A DNA stretch of 64,000 nucleotides from Pseudomonas viridiflava (GCF_900583165.1 NZ_UTKY01000095.1:62001-126000), one strand, 5' to 3'; numbered from the stretch's first letter, positions 32,601 to 41,301 are shown. Made by a program: numbers and translations. The notes: a model not told the origin generated them from the letters alone.

Positions 32601-34062
32601 CTCGGTGAAACTGGTAGCAGAAGCTGGCGTGGGCACCATCGCCGCCGGCGTGGCCAAGGCCTATGCCGACCTGATCACCATCTCCGGCTACGACGGTGGC
32701 ACCGGTGCATCACCGCTGACCTCCATCAAGTACGCCGGCGCACCGTGGGAACTCGGCCTGGCCGAAACCCACCAGACCCTGCGCGGCAACGACCTGCGCG
32801 GCAAGGTGCGTGTACAGACCGACGGCGGCCTGAAAACCGGCCTCGATGTGATCAAGGCTGCGATCCTCGGCGCCGAAAGCTTCGGCTTCGGGACTGCGCC
32901 GATGATCGCCCTGGGCTGCAAATACCTGCGCATCTGCCACCTGAACAACTGCGCCACCGGCGTGGCGACCCAGAACGAGAAGCTGCGTAAGGATCACTAC
33001 ATCGGCACCGTCGACATGGTGGTGAATTTCTTCACCTACGTCGCCGAAGAGACCCGCGAGTGGCTGGCCAAGCTGGGCGTGCGTTCCCTTGAAGAGCTGA
33101 TCGGTCGCACCGACCTGCTGGAAATTCTTCAGGGCCAGACCGCCAAGCAGCACCACCTGGACCTGACGCCGCTGCTCGGCAGCGATCACATCCCGGCCGA
33201 CAAACCGCAGTTCTGTGGTGTCGAGCGCAACCCGCCCTTCGACAAAGGCCTGCTGGCCGAAAAAATGGTGGAAATCGCAGGTTCTTCGATCAACGACGCC
33301 AGCGGTGGTGAATTCGAACTGGATATCTGCAACTGCGACCGTTCCATCGGCGCACGCATCTCCGGTGAAATCGCACGCAAGCACGGCAACCAGGGCATGG
33401 CCAAGGCGCCGATTACCTTCCGTTTCAAGGGCACTGCGGGTCAGAGCTTTGGCGTGTGGAACGCCGGTGGCCTGCACATGTATCTGGAAGGCGACGCCAA
33501 CGACTACGTGGGCAAGGGCATGACCGGCGGCAAGCTGGTGATCGTTCCGCCTAAAGGCAGCGTCTACAAGAGCCAGGACAGTGCCATCATCGGCAACACC
33601 TGCCTGTACGGCGCCACCGGTGGCAAGCTGTTTGCCGCCGGCACTGCCGGTGAGCGTTTCGCCGTGCGTAACTCCGGTGCCCACACCGTGGTGGAAGGCA
33701 CGGGCGATCACTGCTGCGAGTACATGACCGGAGGCTTTGTCGCGGTACTGGGCAAGACCGGTTACAACTTCGGTTCGGGCATGACCGGCGGTTTCGCCTA
33801 CGTGCTCGACCAGGACAACACCTTCGTCGACAAGGTCAACCACGAGTTGGTCGAGATCCAGCGCATCAGCGGCGAAGCCATGGAGTCCTACCGGAACCAC
33901 TTGCAGCACGTGCTGGACGAGTACGTCGAGGAGACCGGCAGCGAATGGGGTCGTAACCTCGCCGAAAACCTCGATGATTACCTGCGTCGTTTCTGGCTGG
34001 TCAAGCCCAAGGCTGCCAACCTGAAATCGTTGCTTTCCAGCATCCGTGCCAACCCGCAGTGA
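29617..34062 (+). CDS. gltB: Glutamate synthase (NADPH), large subunit
   Basis: 1481 residues, full length. It makes two glutamates from glutamine and 2-oxoglutarate with GltD. The N-terminal amidotransferase (Ntn) domain begins at the nucleophile C15 in KDNCGFGLIAH, which implies removal of a 14-residue propeptide. A central domain is followed by the FMN synthase domain with SNSGEGGEDPARYG, GAKPGEGGQLPGGKV and GYDGGTGASPL, and the 3Fe-4S cysteines in CKYLRICHLNNC. The C-terminal GXGXG beta-helix domain has GTAGQSFGVWNAGG. The ATG at 29617 (MKAGLYQPDEF) follows GGTGAG. gltD begins 32 bp downstream, and its product supplies electrons. Confidence 0.98.
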   Translation: MKAGLYQPDEFKDNCGFGLIAHMQGEPSHTLLQTAIEALTCMTHRGGINADGKTGDGCGLLIQKPDLFLRAVAKEQFAVDLPKQYAVGMVFFNQDPVKAEAARENMNREIAAAGLQLVGWRKVPIDTSVLGRLALERLPQIEQVFIAGDGLSDQDMAIKLFTSRRRSSVSNAADTEHYICSFSHKTIIYKGLMMPADLTAFYPDLSDERLQTAICVFHQRFSTNTLPKWPLAQPFRFLAHNGEINTITGNRNWAVARRTKFANDLMDLEELGPLVNRVGSDSSSMDNMLELMVTGGIDLFRGVRMIIPPAWQNVETMDPDLRAFYEYNSMHMEPWDGPAGVVMTDGRYAVCLLDRNGLRPARWVTTTNGFITLASEIGVWDYKPEDVIAKGRVGPGQILAVDTETGQILDTDAIDNRLKSRHPYKQWLRKNALRIQATMEDNDHGSAFYDVDQLKQYMKMYQVTFEERDQVLRPLGEQGYEAVGSMGDDTPMAVLSQRVRTPYDYFRQQFAQVTNPPIDPLREAIVMSLEVCLGAERNIFQESPEHASRVILSSPVISPAKWRSLMTLDRPGFDRQIIDLNYDESLGLEAAVRNVADQAEEAVRAGRTQIVLTDRHIAPGKLPIHASLATGAVHHRLTEKGLRCDSNILVETATARDPHHFAVLIGFGASAVYPFLAYEVLGDLIRTGEVLGDLYEVFKNYRKGITKGLLKILSKMGISTVTSYRGAQLFEAIGLSEEVCDLSFRGVPSRIKGARFVDIEAEQKALAAEAWSARKPIQQGGLLKFVHGGEYHAYNPDVVNTLQAAVQQGDYAKFKEYTSLVDNRPVSMIRDLFKVKTLDTPMDISEVEPLESILKRFDSAGISLGALSPEAHEALAEAMNRLGARSNSGEGGEDPARYGTIKSSKIKQVATGRFGVTPEYLVNAEVLQIKVAQGAKPGEGGQLPGGKVNGLIAKLRYAVPGVTLISPPPHHDIYSIEDLSQLIFDLKQVNPKALVSVKLVAEAGVGTIAAGVAKAYADLITISGYDGGTGASPLTSIKYAGAPWELGLAETHQTLRGNDLRGKVRVQTDGGLKTGLDVIKAAILGAESFGFGTAPMIALGCKYLRICHLNNCATGVATQNEKLRKDHYIGTVDMVVNFFTYVAEETREWLAKLGVRSLEELIGRTDLLEILQGQTAKQHHLDLTPLLGSDHIPADKPQFCGVERNPPFDKGLLAEKMVEIAGSSINDASGGEFELDICNCDRSIGARISGEIARKHGNQGMAKAPITFRFKGTAGQSFGVWNAGGLHMYLEGDANDYVGKGMTGGKLVIVPPKGSVYKSQDSAIIGNTCLYGATGGKLFAAGTAGERFAVRNSGAHTVVEGTGDHCCEYMTGGFVAVLGKTGYNFGSGMTGGFAYVLDQDNTFVDKVNHELVEIQRISGEAMESYRNHLQHVLDEYVEETGSEWGRNLAENLDDYLRRFWLVKPKAANLKSLLSSIRANPQ

Positions 34063-34094
34063 TATGCGCCTGAAGAGTTTGATGAGGTTTTAAC

Positions 34095-35513
34095 ATGGCT
34101 GAACGTCTGAATAACGACTTCCAGTTCATCGATGTCGGGCGCAAAGATCCGAAGAAGAAACTGTTGCGTCAACGCAAGAAAGAGTTCGTGGAAATCTACG
34201 AACCCTTCAAACCCCAGCACTCGGCCGACCAGGCCCACCGTTGCCTGGGTTGCGGTAACCCGTATTGCGAATGGAAGTGCCCGGTGCACAACTTCATTCC
34301 TAACTGGCTAAAACTGGTGGCCGAGGGCAACATCCTCGCCGCCGCCGAGCTGTCGCACCAGACCAACACCCTGCCGGAAGTCTGCGGCCGGGTGTGTCCG
34401 CAGGACCGTCTGTGCGAGGGTGCCTGCACCCTCAACGACGGTTTCGGCGCGGTGACCATTGGTTCGGTGGAGAAGTACATCACCGACACTGCCTTTGCCA
34501 TGGGCTGGCGCCCGGATATGTCCAAGGTCAAGCCGACCGGCAAGCGCGTCGCCATCATCGGCGCCGGCCCTGCGGGCCTGGGCTGCGCCGACGTGCTGGT
34601 GCGCGGCGGCGTAACTCCGGTGGTGTTCGACAAGAACCCAGAAATCGGCGGCCTGCTGACCTTCGGCATCCCCGAGTTTAAGCTGGAAAAAACCGTACTG
34701 AGTCACCGTCGCGAAGTGTTCACCGGCATGGGCATCGAGTTCCGCCTGAACACCGAGGTCGGCAAAGACATCACCATGGAGCAACTGCTCGAAGAATACG
34801 ATGCCGTGTTCATGGGCATGGGCACCTACACCTACATGAAGGGCGGCTTTGCCGGTGAGGACCTGCCGGGCGTGTACGACGCTTTGGACTTCCTGATCGC
34901 CAACGTCAATCGCAACCTGGGCTTTGAAAAGTCGCCGGAAGATTTCGTCGACATGAAAGGCAAGAAGGTCGTAGTACTTGGCGGCGGTGACACTGCGATG
35001 GACTGCAACCGTACCTCGATCCGCCAGGGCGCCAAGTCGGTGACCTGTGCTTATCGTCGTGACGAAGCCAACATGCCCGGCTCGCGCAAAGAGGTGAAGA
35101 ACGCCAAGGAAGAAGGCGTGAAATTCCTCTATAACCGCCAGCCGATTGCGATTGTCGGTGAAGACCGCGTCGAAGGTGTGAAGGTGGTCGAGACCCGTCT
35201 CGGCGAACCGGATGCCCGAGGCCGTCGCAGCCCCGAGCCGATTCCGGGTTCTGAAGAGATCATCCCGGCGGACGCCGTGGTCATCGCCTTCGGCTTCCGC
35301 CCAAGCCCGGCGCCGTGGTTCGAGCAGTTTGAAATCCAGACCGACAGCCAGGGCCGCGTCGTAGCTCCGGAACAAGGCCAGTACAAGCACCAGACCAGCA
35401 ACCCGAAGATCTTCGCGGGTGGCGATATGGTGCGCGGTTCTGACTTGGTGGTAACGGCGATCTTCGAAGGCCGCAATGCTGCCGAAGGCATCCTGGATTA
35501 CCTGCAAGTCTGA
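34095..35513 (+). CDS. gltD: Glutamate synthase (NADPH), small subunit
   Basis: 472 residues. The N-terminal 4Fe-4S region shows CLGCGNPYCEWKCPVHN and VCGRVCPQDRLCEGAC; the FAD domain starts KRVAIIGAGPAGLGCADVL; the NADPH domain has KKVVVLGGGDTAMDCNRT, and the C-terminal FAD contact is FAGGDMVRGSDLVV. It oxidises NADPH and passes electrons to the large-subunit FMN. It follows gltB by 32 bp in one operon. A REPIN and a strong hairpin terminator lie between it and hemE. Confidence 0.98.
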   Translation: MAERLNNDFQFIDVGRKDPKKKLLRQRKKEFVEIYEPFKPQHSADQAHRCLGCGNPYCEWKCPVHNFIPNWLKLVAEGNILAAAELSHQTNTLPEVCGRVCPQDRLCEGACTLNDGFGAVTIGSVEKYITDTAFAMGWRPDMSKVKPTGKRVAIIGAGPAGLGCADVLVRGGVTPVVFDKNPEIGGLLTFGIPEFKLEKTVLSHRREVFTGMGIEFRLNTEVGKDITMEQLLEEYDAVFMGMGTYTYMKGGFAGEDLPGVYDALDFLIANVNRNLGFEKSPEDFVDMKGKKVVVLGGGDTAMDCNRTSIRQGAKSVTCAYRRDEANMPGSRKEVKNAKEEGVKFLYNRQPIAIVGEDRVEGVKVVETRLGEPDARGRRSPEPIPGSEEIIPADAVVIAFGFRPSPAPWFEQFEIQTDSQGRVVAPEQGQYKHQTSNPKIFAGGDMVRGSDLVVTAIFEGRNAAEGILDYLQV

Positions 35514-35540
35514 CCCGATCCCAAGTTGAAATGGGATCAA

Positions 35541-35633
35541 AATGTGGGAGGGGCTTGCCCCCGATAGCGGTGTATCAGTCACCAAATTCATTGGTTGGCA
35601 CACCGCAATCGGGGGCAAGCCCCCTCCCACATT
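35541..35633. repeat. REPIN-like inverted repeat, 93 bp
   Basis: Arms AATGTGGGAGGGGCTTGCC and the complement ending CCCCCTCCCACATT flank inner complementary parts (GATAGCGGTGTATCAG / CACACCGCAATC). It lies just after gltD, upstream of the hairpin terminator. Confidence 0.92.
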
Positions 35634-35679
35634 TGATTTGTGTATGTTCAAGTTATTGTCGTAAATCAACCCGATAGAC

Positions 35680-35708
35680 AAAAGGCACGGCCCATTCCGT
35701 GCCTTTTG
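35680..35708. terminator. Intrinsic terminator between gltD and hemE
   Basis: A perfect 11-bp stem AAAAGGCACGG / CCGTGCCTTTT around CCCATT, with a short T-run. It should end gltBD transcription, implying that hemE starts from a promoter in the following ~45 bases or within the hairpin region. Confidence 0.8.
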
Positions 35709-35754
35709 CGTCCGGCTCTGAGAAAATGCCCGCACTTTTTTTGCGGATGCCGAC

Positions 35755-36822
35755 ATGACTGCCCTCAAGAACGACCGTTTCCTTCGTGCCCTGCTCAAGC
35801 AACCCGTGGACGTCACCCCCGTGTGGATGATGCGCCAGGCCGGTCGCTACCTGCCGGAATACCGCGCCAGCCGCGCCCACGCCGGCGACTTCATGAGCCT
35901 GTGCATGAACCCGGAGTTCGCCTGCGAAGTCACGATGCAGCCGCTGGACCGCTACCCACAATTGGACGCGGCCATCCTCTTCTCTGACATCCTCACCATT
36001 CCTGACGCGATGGGCCAAGGCCTGTACTTTGAAGCCGGCGAAGGCCCGCGTTTCAAGAAAGTCGTCAGCACCTTGGCTGATATCGAAGCCCTGCCGATCC
36101 CTGATCCTCACAAAGACCTGGGCTACGTGATGGACGCCGTCAGCACCATCCGCCGCGAGCTCAATGGCCGCGTGCCGCTGATCGGCTTCTCCGGCAGCCC
36201 ATGGACCCTGGCTACCTACATGGTCGAAGGCGGTTCGTCGAAAGACTTCCGCAAGACCAAGGCCATGCTCTACGACAACCCGCAGGCCATGCACCTGCTG
36301 CTGGATAAGCTGGCGCAATCGGTCACCTCCTACCTCAACGGCCAGATCATGGCCGGCGCGCAGGCGGTACAGATCTTCGACACCTGGGGTGGCAACCTGT
36401 CATCGGCGGCGTACCAGGAGTTCTCCCTGGCCTACATGCGCAAAATCGTCAGCGGCCTGATTCGCGAGCATGAAGGCCGTAAAGTGCCGGTGATCATGTT
36501 CACCAAAGGCGGCGGTTTGTGGCTGGAAAGCATCGCTGATGCTGGCGCTGACGCCCTTGGCCTGGACTGGACCTGCGACCTGGGCGAAGCCCGCCAGCGC
36601 GTGGGTAACCGCGTTGCGCTGCAAGGCAACATGGACCCGACTGTGTTGTATGCCAAGCCGGAAGCGATCCGCGCCGAAGTGGGCCGCATCTTGGCCAGCT
36701 ACGGCAAGGGCACCGGGCATGTGTTCAACCTGGGGCATGGCATTACGCCGGAAGTTAATCCGGAACATGCGGGTGCGTTCCTGCAAGCGGTGCACGAGCT
36801 GTCCGCGCAATACCACCAGTAA
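35755..36822 (+). CDS. hemE: Uroporphyrinogen decarboxylase
   Basis: 355 residues. It removes four carboxyl groups from uroporphyrinogen III in haem biosynthesis. Visible signatures are the N-terminal PVWMMRQAGRYLPEYR, the active-site loop LFSDILTIPDAMG with the catalytic Asp, GFSGSPWTLATYMVEGG, and the C-terminal FNLGHGITPEVNPEH. The start ATG at 35755 follows the terminator of gltBD. A weak hairpin (CATCACCC 36840-36847 / GGGTGATG 36861-36868) follows the stop. This gene marks the edge of the conserved backbone: what follows to about 48866 is an accessory island. Confidence 0.97.
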   Translation: MTALKNDRFLRALLKQPVDVTPVWMMRQAGRYLPEYRASRAHAGDFMSLCMNPEFACEVTMQPLDRYPQLDAAILFSDILTIPDAMGQGLYFEAGEGPRFKKVVSTLADIEALPIPDPHKDLGYVMDAVSTIRRELNGRVPLIGFSGSPWTLATYMVEGGSSKDFRKTKAMLYDNPQAMHLLLDKLAQSVTSYLNGQIMAGAQAVQIFDTWGGNLSSAAYQEFSLAYMRKIVSGLIREHEGRKVPVIMFTKGGGLWLESIADAGADALGLDWTCDLGEARQRVGNRVALQGNMDPTVLYAKPEAIRAEVGRILASYGKGTGHVFNLGHGITPEVNPEHAGAFLQAVHELSAQYHQ

Positions 36823-37018
36823 TATTTCCGCTGTACCGACATCACCCTCTTGGTTCAGGGGGGTGATGGTCGTATTCGAATAAGTCCCAAACTTTAAGAC
36901 TGCCACGCGGATGCTGAATTCGACGTGCGTCTCTCGCCGTGTATAGAAAACAAAGTCTGTAGGGATAGTCTGATTGCGCCGTGTGCAATTTGCGGCGTCT
37001 GCAAGTTTCTCGGTCAAC

Positions 37019-37115
37019 ATTACAATGTTTCCTACATACAACACTTTTGTAATCTATAAAACTTCGCCCGCTTGTATCGCAGCAACCATAAAACGTAGTC
37101 CATACCTTGGTATGG
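37019..37115 (+). promoter_or_regulatory. Inverted repeats upstream of the LPMO gene
   Basis: In the 327-bp gap after hemE, two inverted repeats precede the LPMO gene. ATTACAA (37019-37025) pairs with TTGTAAT (37047-37053). CCATACC-TT-GGTATGG (37100-37115) is a perfect 16-bp palindrome ending 34 bases before the ATG. The latter looks like a repressor or activator dimer site. No regulator gene is adjacent. Apart from the hairpin after hemE, the rest of the gap shows nothing recognisable. Confidence 0.45.
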
Positions 37116-37149
37116 GTTTTGTCAGGTCGTTAAGTTGGGTCGAATAGTT

Positions 37150-38610
37150 ATGAACAAAAAAGAACTTTCGCGTTGGGGCGGTGCTTCTTCGGTCGCGCTG
37201 TTAAGTATGTTGTTGCTGCCCGCTCAGGGCGTACAGGCGCACGGTTATTTGAATGAGCCGCCGTCACGTGCATTCCAGTGCCAGAAAGGCCTAAACAAGG
37301 ATTGCGGTGGCGCGCAGTATGAGCCGCAAAGCGTCGGTGAAACCTTCAAGGGGTTTCCAGCCGGGGTAGGTGGGGCGCCTTTGCAGGGGCCGATCGACGG
37401 CAAGATTGCCAGTGGGGGTATCAGCCTGTTTTCGGCCGTTGATGCTCAGTCGGCTACGCGTTGGCACAAGACTGAAATCAAGGACCGGACGATTAAATTC
37501 GACTGGAAATACACGGCACCGCACCCGGTGACCAAGCACGAGTATTTCATTACGCGCAATGGCTGGAACCCTAACGAACCGCTCAAGCGCGCCTCGTTTG
37601 AGTCGACTCCGTTCTGTGCGGTGGATGGCGGCAACGTATTGCCGGTCCCGGGTGCTAAGCACGAATGCGTTATTCCACAAGACAAGAACGGCTCTCACAT
37701 CCTTCTTGGCGTCTGGACTGTCGGTGATACCGATGCGGCGTTTTATAACGTGGTCGATGTGAACATCATTGCCGAAGCCGATTTGCCGGGTGGTTGGAGC
37801 AATGTGGGCAGTATCGCGCCCTCCACCGTGCTGATGGCCGGTGATAAGGTCAAGGCCCGTGCTTTCACCGCGACAGGCGAGAGCGCGGCGCATTCGGTGG
37901 AAATCAGCATCGATAACGCAGCCGAAGGTCTGCAGGAAAACTGGTCGTTCAAACTGGCTGAGAAAATCAACAGCACCCAGGCCTTGATTCAAGCGGGTAT
38001 TCGCGATGAGCTCGGGAATATCGCCCCGGTTAAAGGCCAGAACAACCTGTATGCGCAGAAAGCCAGCGGCGTCGTTCGTTACGAAGTGGCTCTGGACATG
38101 AAGGAGGATGAAGGTGCGCGCATGAATCTGGCGGAAACCTCTCCTGAGTATGTGCTGGACAAAGGCCGTGCAAAGGTTCGCTTCGCGATGGTCGCCAACC
38201 GCGACATGAATGTGGAAGCCACCTTGTTCAACGCCAGCAACAAACCCGTCGGTACAGTGAAAACGTTTGCCCAGGGTTTCAGCAACTGGCTTGAAATGGA
38301 TGTACGTTCAGAGCCGGGTACCCATCACATGACCCTGGTGGGTACAACCACAGACGGTCGTACCACCCGCCAGGATACCCAGCCGATCAACCTGACCGGT
38401 GAAGGTGGCGCGAAGGACTACCACTTCGTATTCCCTGAAGGTCTTGCTACCTACGACGCCGGTACCCGTGTATTGCACCCGCAAACCGGCGAAGTGTACG
38501 AGTGCAAACCGTTCCCGGCCTCTGGCTACTGCAAACAGTATGAGCCAACGGCTAATGGCTTCGAGCCAGGGGTTGGTCATCACTGGCAGACGGCGTGGGA
38601 ACAGTTGTAA
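37150..38610 (+). CDS. AA10 lytic polysaccharide monooxygenase, GbpA-like multidomain chitin-binding protein
   Basis: 486 residues from the ATG at 37150. The signal peptide ends GVQA at residue 30, so H31 becomes the mature N-terminus (HGYLNEPPSR), the copper-ligand histidine of the LPMO histidine brace. The AA10 domain (about 31-215) contains further family blocks FDWKYTAPHPVTKHEYFITRNGWNP, HECVIPQ and the end DTDAAFYNVVDVNI. Two GbpA-type modules follow (about 225-410), and the C-terminus (about 430-486, YDAGTRVLHPQTGEVYECKP) resembles a chitin-binding CBM5/12/73-like module. Such enzymes cleave chitin or bind GlcNAc surfaces oxidatively. The adjacent type II secretion operon is the likely export route, as for CbpD in P. 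aeruginosa. Confidence 0.9.
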   Translation: MNKKELSRWGGASSVALLSMLLLPAQGVQAHGYLNEPPSRAFQCQKGLNKDCGGAQYEPQSVGETFKGFPAGVGGAPLQGPIDGKIASGGISLFSAVDAQSATRWHKTEIKDRTIKFDWKYTAPHPVTKHEYFITRNGWNPNEPLKRASFESTPFCAVDGGNVLPVPGAKHECVIPQDKNGSHILLGVWTVGDTDAAFYNVVDVNIIAEADLPGGWSNVGSIAPSTVLMAGDKVKARAFTATGESAAHSVEISIDNAAEGLQENWSFKLAEKINSTQALIQAGIRDELGNIAPVKGQNNLYAQKASGVVRYEVALDMKEDEGARMNLAETSPEYVLDKGRAKVRFAMVANRDMNVEATLFNASNKPVGTVKTFAQGFSNWLEMDVRSEPGTHHMTLVGTTTDGRTTRQDTQPINLTGEGGAKDYHFVFPEGLATYDAGTRVLHPQTGEVYECKPFPASGYCKQYEPTANGFEPGVGHHWQTAWEQL

Positions 38611-38627
38611 TTAGTCGTTGAATAAAC

Positions 38628-38669
38628 CTGGGGTGCGTTTAAGTGAACGTGCCCTGGGTGTCTTTTTTA
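38628..38669 (+). terminator. Probable intrinsic terminator after the LPMO gene
   Basis: GGGTGCGTT / AACGTGCCC (with two wobble pairs) forms a stem followed by TGTCTTTTTTATTT. It separates the LPMO transcript from the gsp operon. The remaining bases to gspC (38670-38867) are AT-rich and probably hold the gsp promoter. Confidence 0.6.
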
Positions 38670-38867
38670 TTTGAGCGGCTTAGTGGGTCGTGGACTTCAT
38701 TTAATGAATCAGGTGAGTCGTAAGTTGTGCCTGATAATACCGGCGTGGAATAAGTTGGTTAATGCTTTTTCTGGCGGTGTTGTCTACGCGTCTTTATTTT
38801 TTTTCAAGTGTTCTTATTCTCTGCTTCACATAGTTGTATTGAACAGGCGAGAACGCTCCTTTACTGA

Positions 38868-39395
38868 ATGCACTGCATGTTGACCCGTGTGGCGCTGCTT
38901 CTTGCGTGGCTTCGCGCACTGATTTTGATGCTGCCTTTAGTTTACGGGTTGCATCTGGCATGGCAGGAAATCCAATTTCGACAAGGGCTAGCGGCGCTGC
39001 CTACAGCGGCGCAAGTACCTGACGAGCCCATTGCGCGCCCCCAACCCTTGAACATGCTGGCGGTAGCGACGGTGCTTGGGCTCTCCCCACAAGACAACGT
39101 AGTCAGCAGTAACGAGCCGTGGACATTGCTTGCCACCGTGGTTGGCAGTGACTCGCGGGCGCTGCTCGCCGGCCCGGCTGGCGAACGTTTTTATCGCGCG
39201 GGCGAGCAGCTGTCGCACAGCAGTGTGCTCAGGCGAATCGAACCTGCCCACGTGGTGCTGTGGCGCCAGGGACGTGAGGAGCGGTTGATGCTTCGGCCTG
39301 CGGGCACGAGGTTTCTTCGGTCTGTCGACACGCCGCGCCAGGCGGCAACAAGCCTTTATCTCAAACCCGTCGCAGAACCCTCGCGAAGTGAGTAA
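38868..39395 (+). CDS. gspC: Type II secretion protein C, short form
   Basis: 175 residues. One N-terminal transmembrane helix (about 8-28) is followed by a periplasmic segment with the homology-region pattern MLAVATVLGLSP ... PWTLLATVVGSDSRALLAGPAGERFYRAGEQL ... VLRRIEPAHVVLWRQGREERL typical of GspC. No PDZ or coiled-coil domain follows, so it is a minimal GspC. It links the inner-membrane platform to the secretin. A second ATG at 38877 is an equally possible start. It is first in an eleven-gene operon and overlaps gspD by eight bases. Confidence 0.82.
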   Translation: MHCMLTRVALLLAWLRALILMLPLVYGLHLAWQEIQFRQGLAALPTAAQVPDEPIARPQPLNMLAVATVLGLSPQDNVVSSNEPWTLLATVVGSDSRALLAGPAGERFYRAGEQLSHSSVLRRIEPAHVVLWRQGREERLMLRPAGTRFLRSVDTPRQAATSLYLKPVAEPSRSE

Positions 39396-41301
39396 GCCCA
39401 TGCAGAGCACCATCGAACAGCGCATCCTGCGCAGCGTGTTTGGCGTAATGACGCTGTTCACGTTGTTGCACATGGGGCCTGCGTCGGCGACGCAACAGCG
39501 CTGGCAATTGAGCATGAATAACGCCGAGCTGCGGGATGTGGTCGAGGAAATTTCAGACATCCTCGACGCCACGGTGATCCTGGACCCCAAGGTTCAGGGG
39601 CGCATCACCGTAATGTCCAGGCAGGCACTGGACCGCGAGGGGGTGCGACGGCTGTTTTACAGTGTGCTCGATGCCCAGGGTTTCAGTGTGATCGACCAAG
39701 GTGACCAGATCCTTATCGTGCCCGTTGCCCAAGCTAAATCGCTGTCGAGCAATGCGGTGGAACCCACGGCGGCGCCCGAGCAGTTCGTCACTCAAGTGAT
39801 TGCGTTGGGTATCAGCAATGCTTCGGACCTGGCCGCTCTGGTGAGGCCATTGATTTCAACCAATGGCTATGTCGGCCCCTCCGTGTCAGCCAATGCTCTG
39901 GTGATCACCGACACTGCACGCAATGTGCGGCGTATTGGCGAGGTTGTGCGGCAGTTGGATTCCGGCGCCAAAAACGCCTATGAGCTGGTGGAACTGCATC
40001 ATGGCGTGGCGGAGGATATCGCCCGGATGATGGAGGCCACGCTCGGCAAGCAGAATGCCGACAGTGCCCTATCAATACTGGCCGACCCCCGTGGCAACCG
40101 TCTGGTCGTCGTCGGCACGGCGCCAGTGCGCGAGCGCCTGGTGCGCCTGGCCCGCAGCCTCGATACGGTTGCCCCGGCGAGGCTGGACAACGCACGCGTC
40201 ATCCGTCTGCGCTACAGCAATGCCAAGCAACTGGCCGAAGTGCTGGACACCATGGGGCAGGGCAGCAAATCGCCGCTGGCGGCGTCTGGGCAGAAGGACA
40301 CCAGCGCCAATGCGCCTTTTATGGTGCGTGCAGACGAAAGCCAGAATGCCCTGGTAGTAGTCGCCGAGCCATCTCAACTGGCGACGCTTGAAGGCATCGT
40401 ACGAGAGCTGGATCGGCCGCGTGCGCAAGTGTTGATTCATGCGGCCATTGTCGAAATTTCCGGTGATATCGCCGAAGCGCTGGGCGTGCAATGGGCGCTC
40501 AATGTTGGCGATGCGTCCGGCCTTATCAATTTTCCCGGTACCGGGTTGCCGATCATCGGTGGTTTGAAGTTCAACGAGAAAAGCGTGGTTCCCGAGGGCG
40601 CGTTGCTCAAATTGGGAGGGGATCGATTCGGTGCGCTGATTTCCGCGTTGGCCAGCAACAGCCGCAGCAATCTGTTGTCGACGCCGAGCCTGCTGACCCT
40701 GGATAACCAGGAGGCAGAAATCATCGTTGGCCAAAACGTCCCGTTCAAAACGGGTTCCTATGCCACCAATAGCACGGGTGCCGATAACCCCTTCACCACG
40801 GTGGAGCGTAAAGACGTCGGCATCAGTCTCAAGATCAAGCCTTATATCAACGAAGGCTCGACCTTGCGCCTTGAGGTCGAGCAAGAGGTGTCGGATATCG
40901 CGCCGGCAGTGTCCGGTGTGGACTCCTCTGACCTGATTACCAATAAGCGTGCGCTTAAAAGTACGATCCTGGCCGATGACGGTGAAATCATCGTGATCGG
41001 CGGGTTGATCAAGGACAGTGTGCGCACCCAGCGCAGCGGTGTGCCGTTACTGCGCGATATTCCTTATCTGGGCGCATTGTTTCGCTGGAGCCGTGACACG
41101 CAGGCCAAAAGCAACCTGATGGTGTTTTTGCGGCCGACCATTGTGCGCAACGGCCAGGACCTGTCCGGCATCAGCCAGCGTCGCTATCAGGAGTTGCACC
41201 AACAGAGCCTGCCGACGTCAAGCGAGCACCGTTCCCTGCAATTGCCTGAAGACGCCGCCGGCCTGTTCGACCTGCGCCAGCCTGAGCCCTTGAGGCCATG
41301 A
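39388..41301 (+). CDS. gspD: Type II secretion system secretin GspD
   Basis: 637 residues. A signal sequence (ending GPASA) precedes the N0 domain (WQLSMNNAELRDVVEEISDILDATVILDPKVQG), then N1-N3 repeats including LVIDTARNV-like ALVITDTARNVRRIGEVVRQLD, and the secretin core with VLIHAAIVEISGDIAEALGVQW, LLSTPSLLTLDNQEAEIIVGQNVPF and GEIIVIGGLIKDSV read in short blocks. It forms the outer-membrane exit channel. The start is GTG at 39388 overlapping gspC; an ATG follows four codons later. No pilotin gene is next to it. The stop overlaps gspE by ATGA. Confidence 0.95.
   Translation: MSKPMQSTIEQRILRSVFGVMTLFTLLHMGPASATQQRWQLSMNNAELRDVVEEISDILDATVILDPKVQGRITVMSRQALDREGVRRLFYSVLDAQGFSVIDQGDQILIVPVAQAKSLSSNAVEPTAAPEQFVTQVIALGISNASDLAALVRPLISTNGYVGPSVSANALVITDTARNVRRIGEVVRQLDSGAKNAYELVELHHGVAEDIARMMEATLGKQNADSALSILADPRGNRLVVVGTAPVRERLVRLARSLDTVAPARLDNARVIRLRYSNAKQLAEVLDTMGQGSKSPLAASGQKDTSANAPFMVRADESQNALVVVAEPSQLATLEGIVRELDRPRAQVLIHAAIVEISGDIAEALGVQWALNVGDASGLINFPGTGLPIIGGLKFNEKSVVPEGALLKLGGDRFGALISALASNSRSNLLSTPSLLTLDNQEAEIIVGQNVPFKTGSYATNSTGADNPFTTVERKDVGISLKIKPYINEGSTLRLEVEQEVSDIAPAVSGVDSSDLITNKRALKSTILADDGEIIVIGGLIKDSVRTQRSGVPLLRDIPYLGALFRWSRDTQAKSNLMVFLRPTIVRNGQDLSGISQRRYQELHQQSLPTSSEHRSLQLPEDAAGLFDLRQPEPLRP

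Noticed and set aside
9704..35633. The repeated hairpins as CRISPR repeats or integron attC sites
   Set aside because: They are dispersed singletons in intergenic gaps with nested inverted symmetry, not regularly spaced arrays with unique spacers; they fit REP/REPIN elements.
34308..35816. A 502-codon frame antisense to gltD extending through a REPIN
   Set aside because: It overlaps a certain gene and its N-terminus is REPIN and terminator sequence.
36400..37044. Minus-strand frame across the end of hemE and the gap before the LPMO gene
   Set aside because: Mostly antisense to hemE; no family resemblance.
38671..38883. A 70-codon frame between the LPMO gene and gspC
   Set aside because: No ribosome-binding site, unrelated composition and overlap with gspC; more likely the promoter region of the gsp operon.
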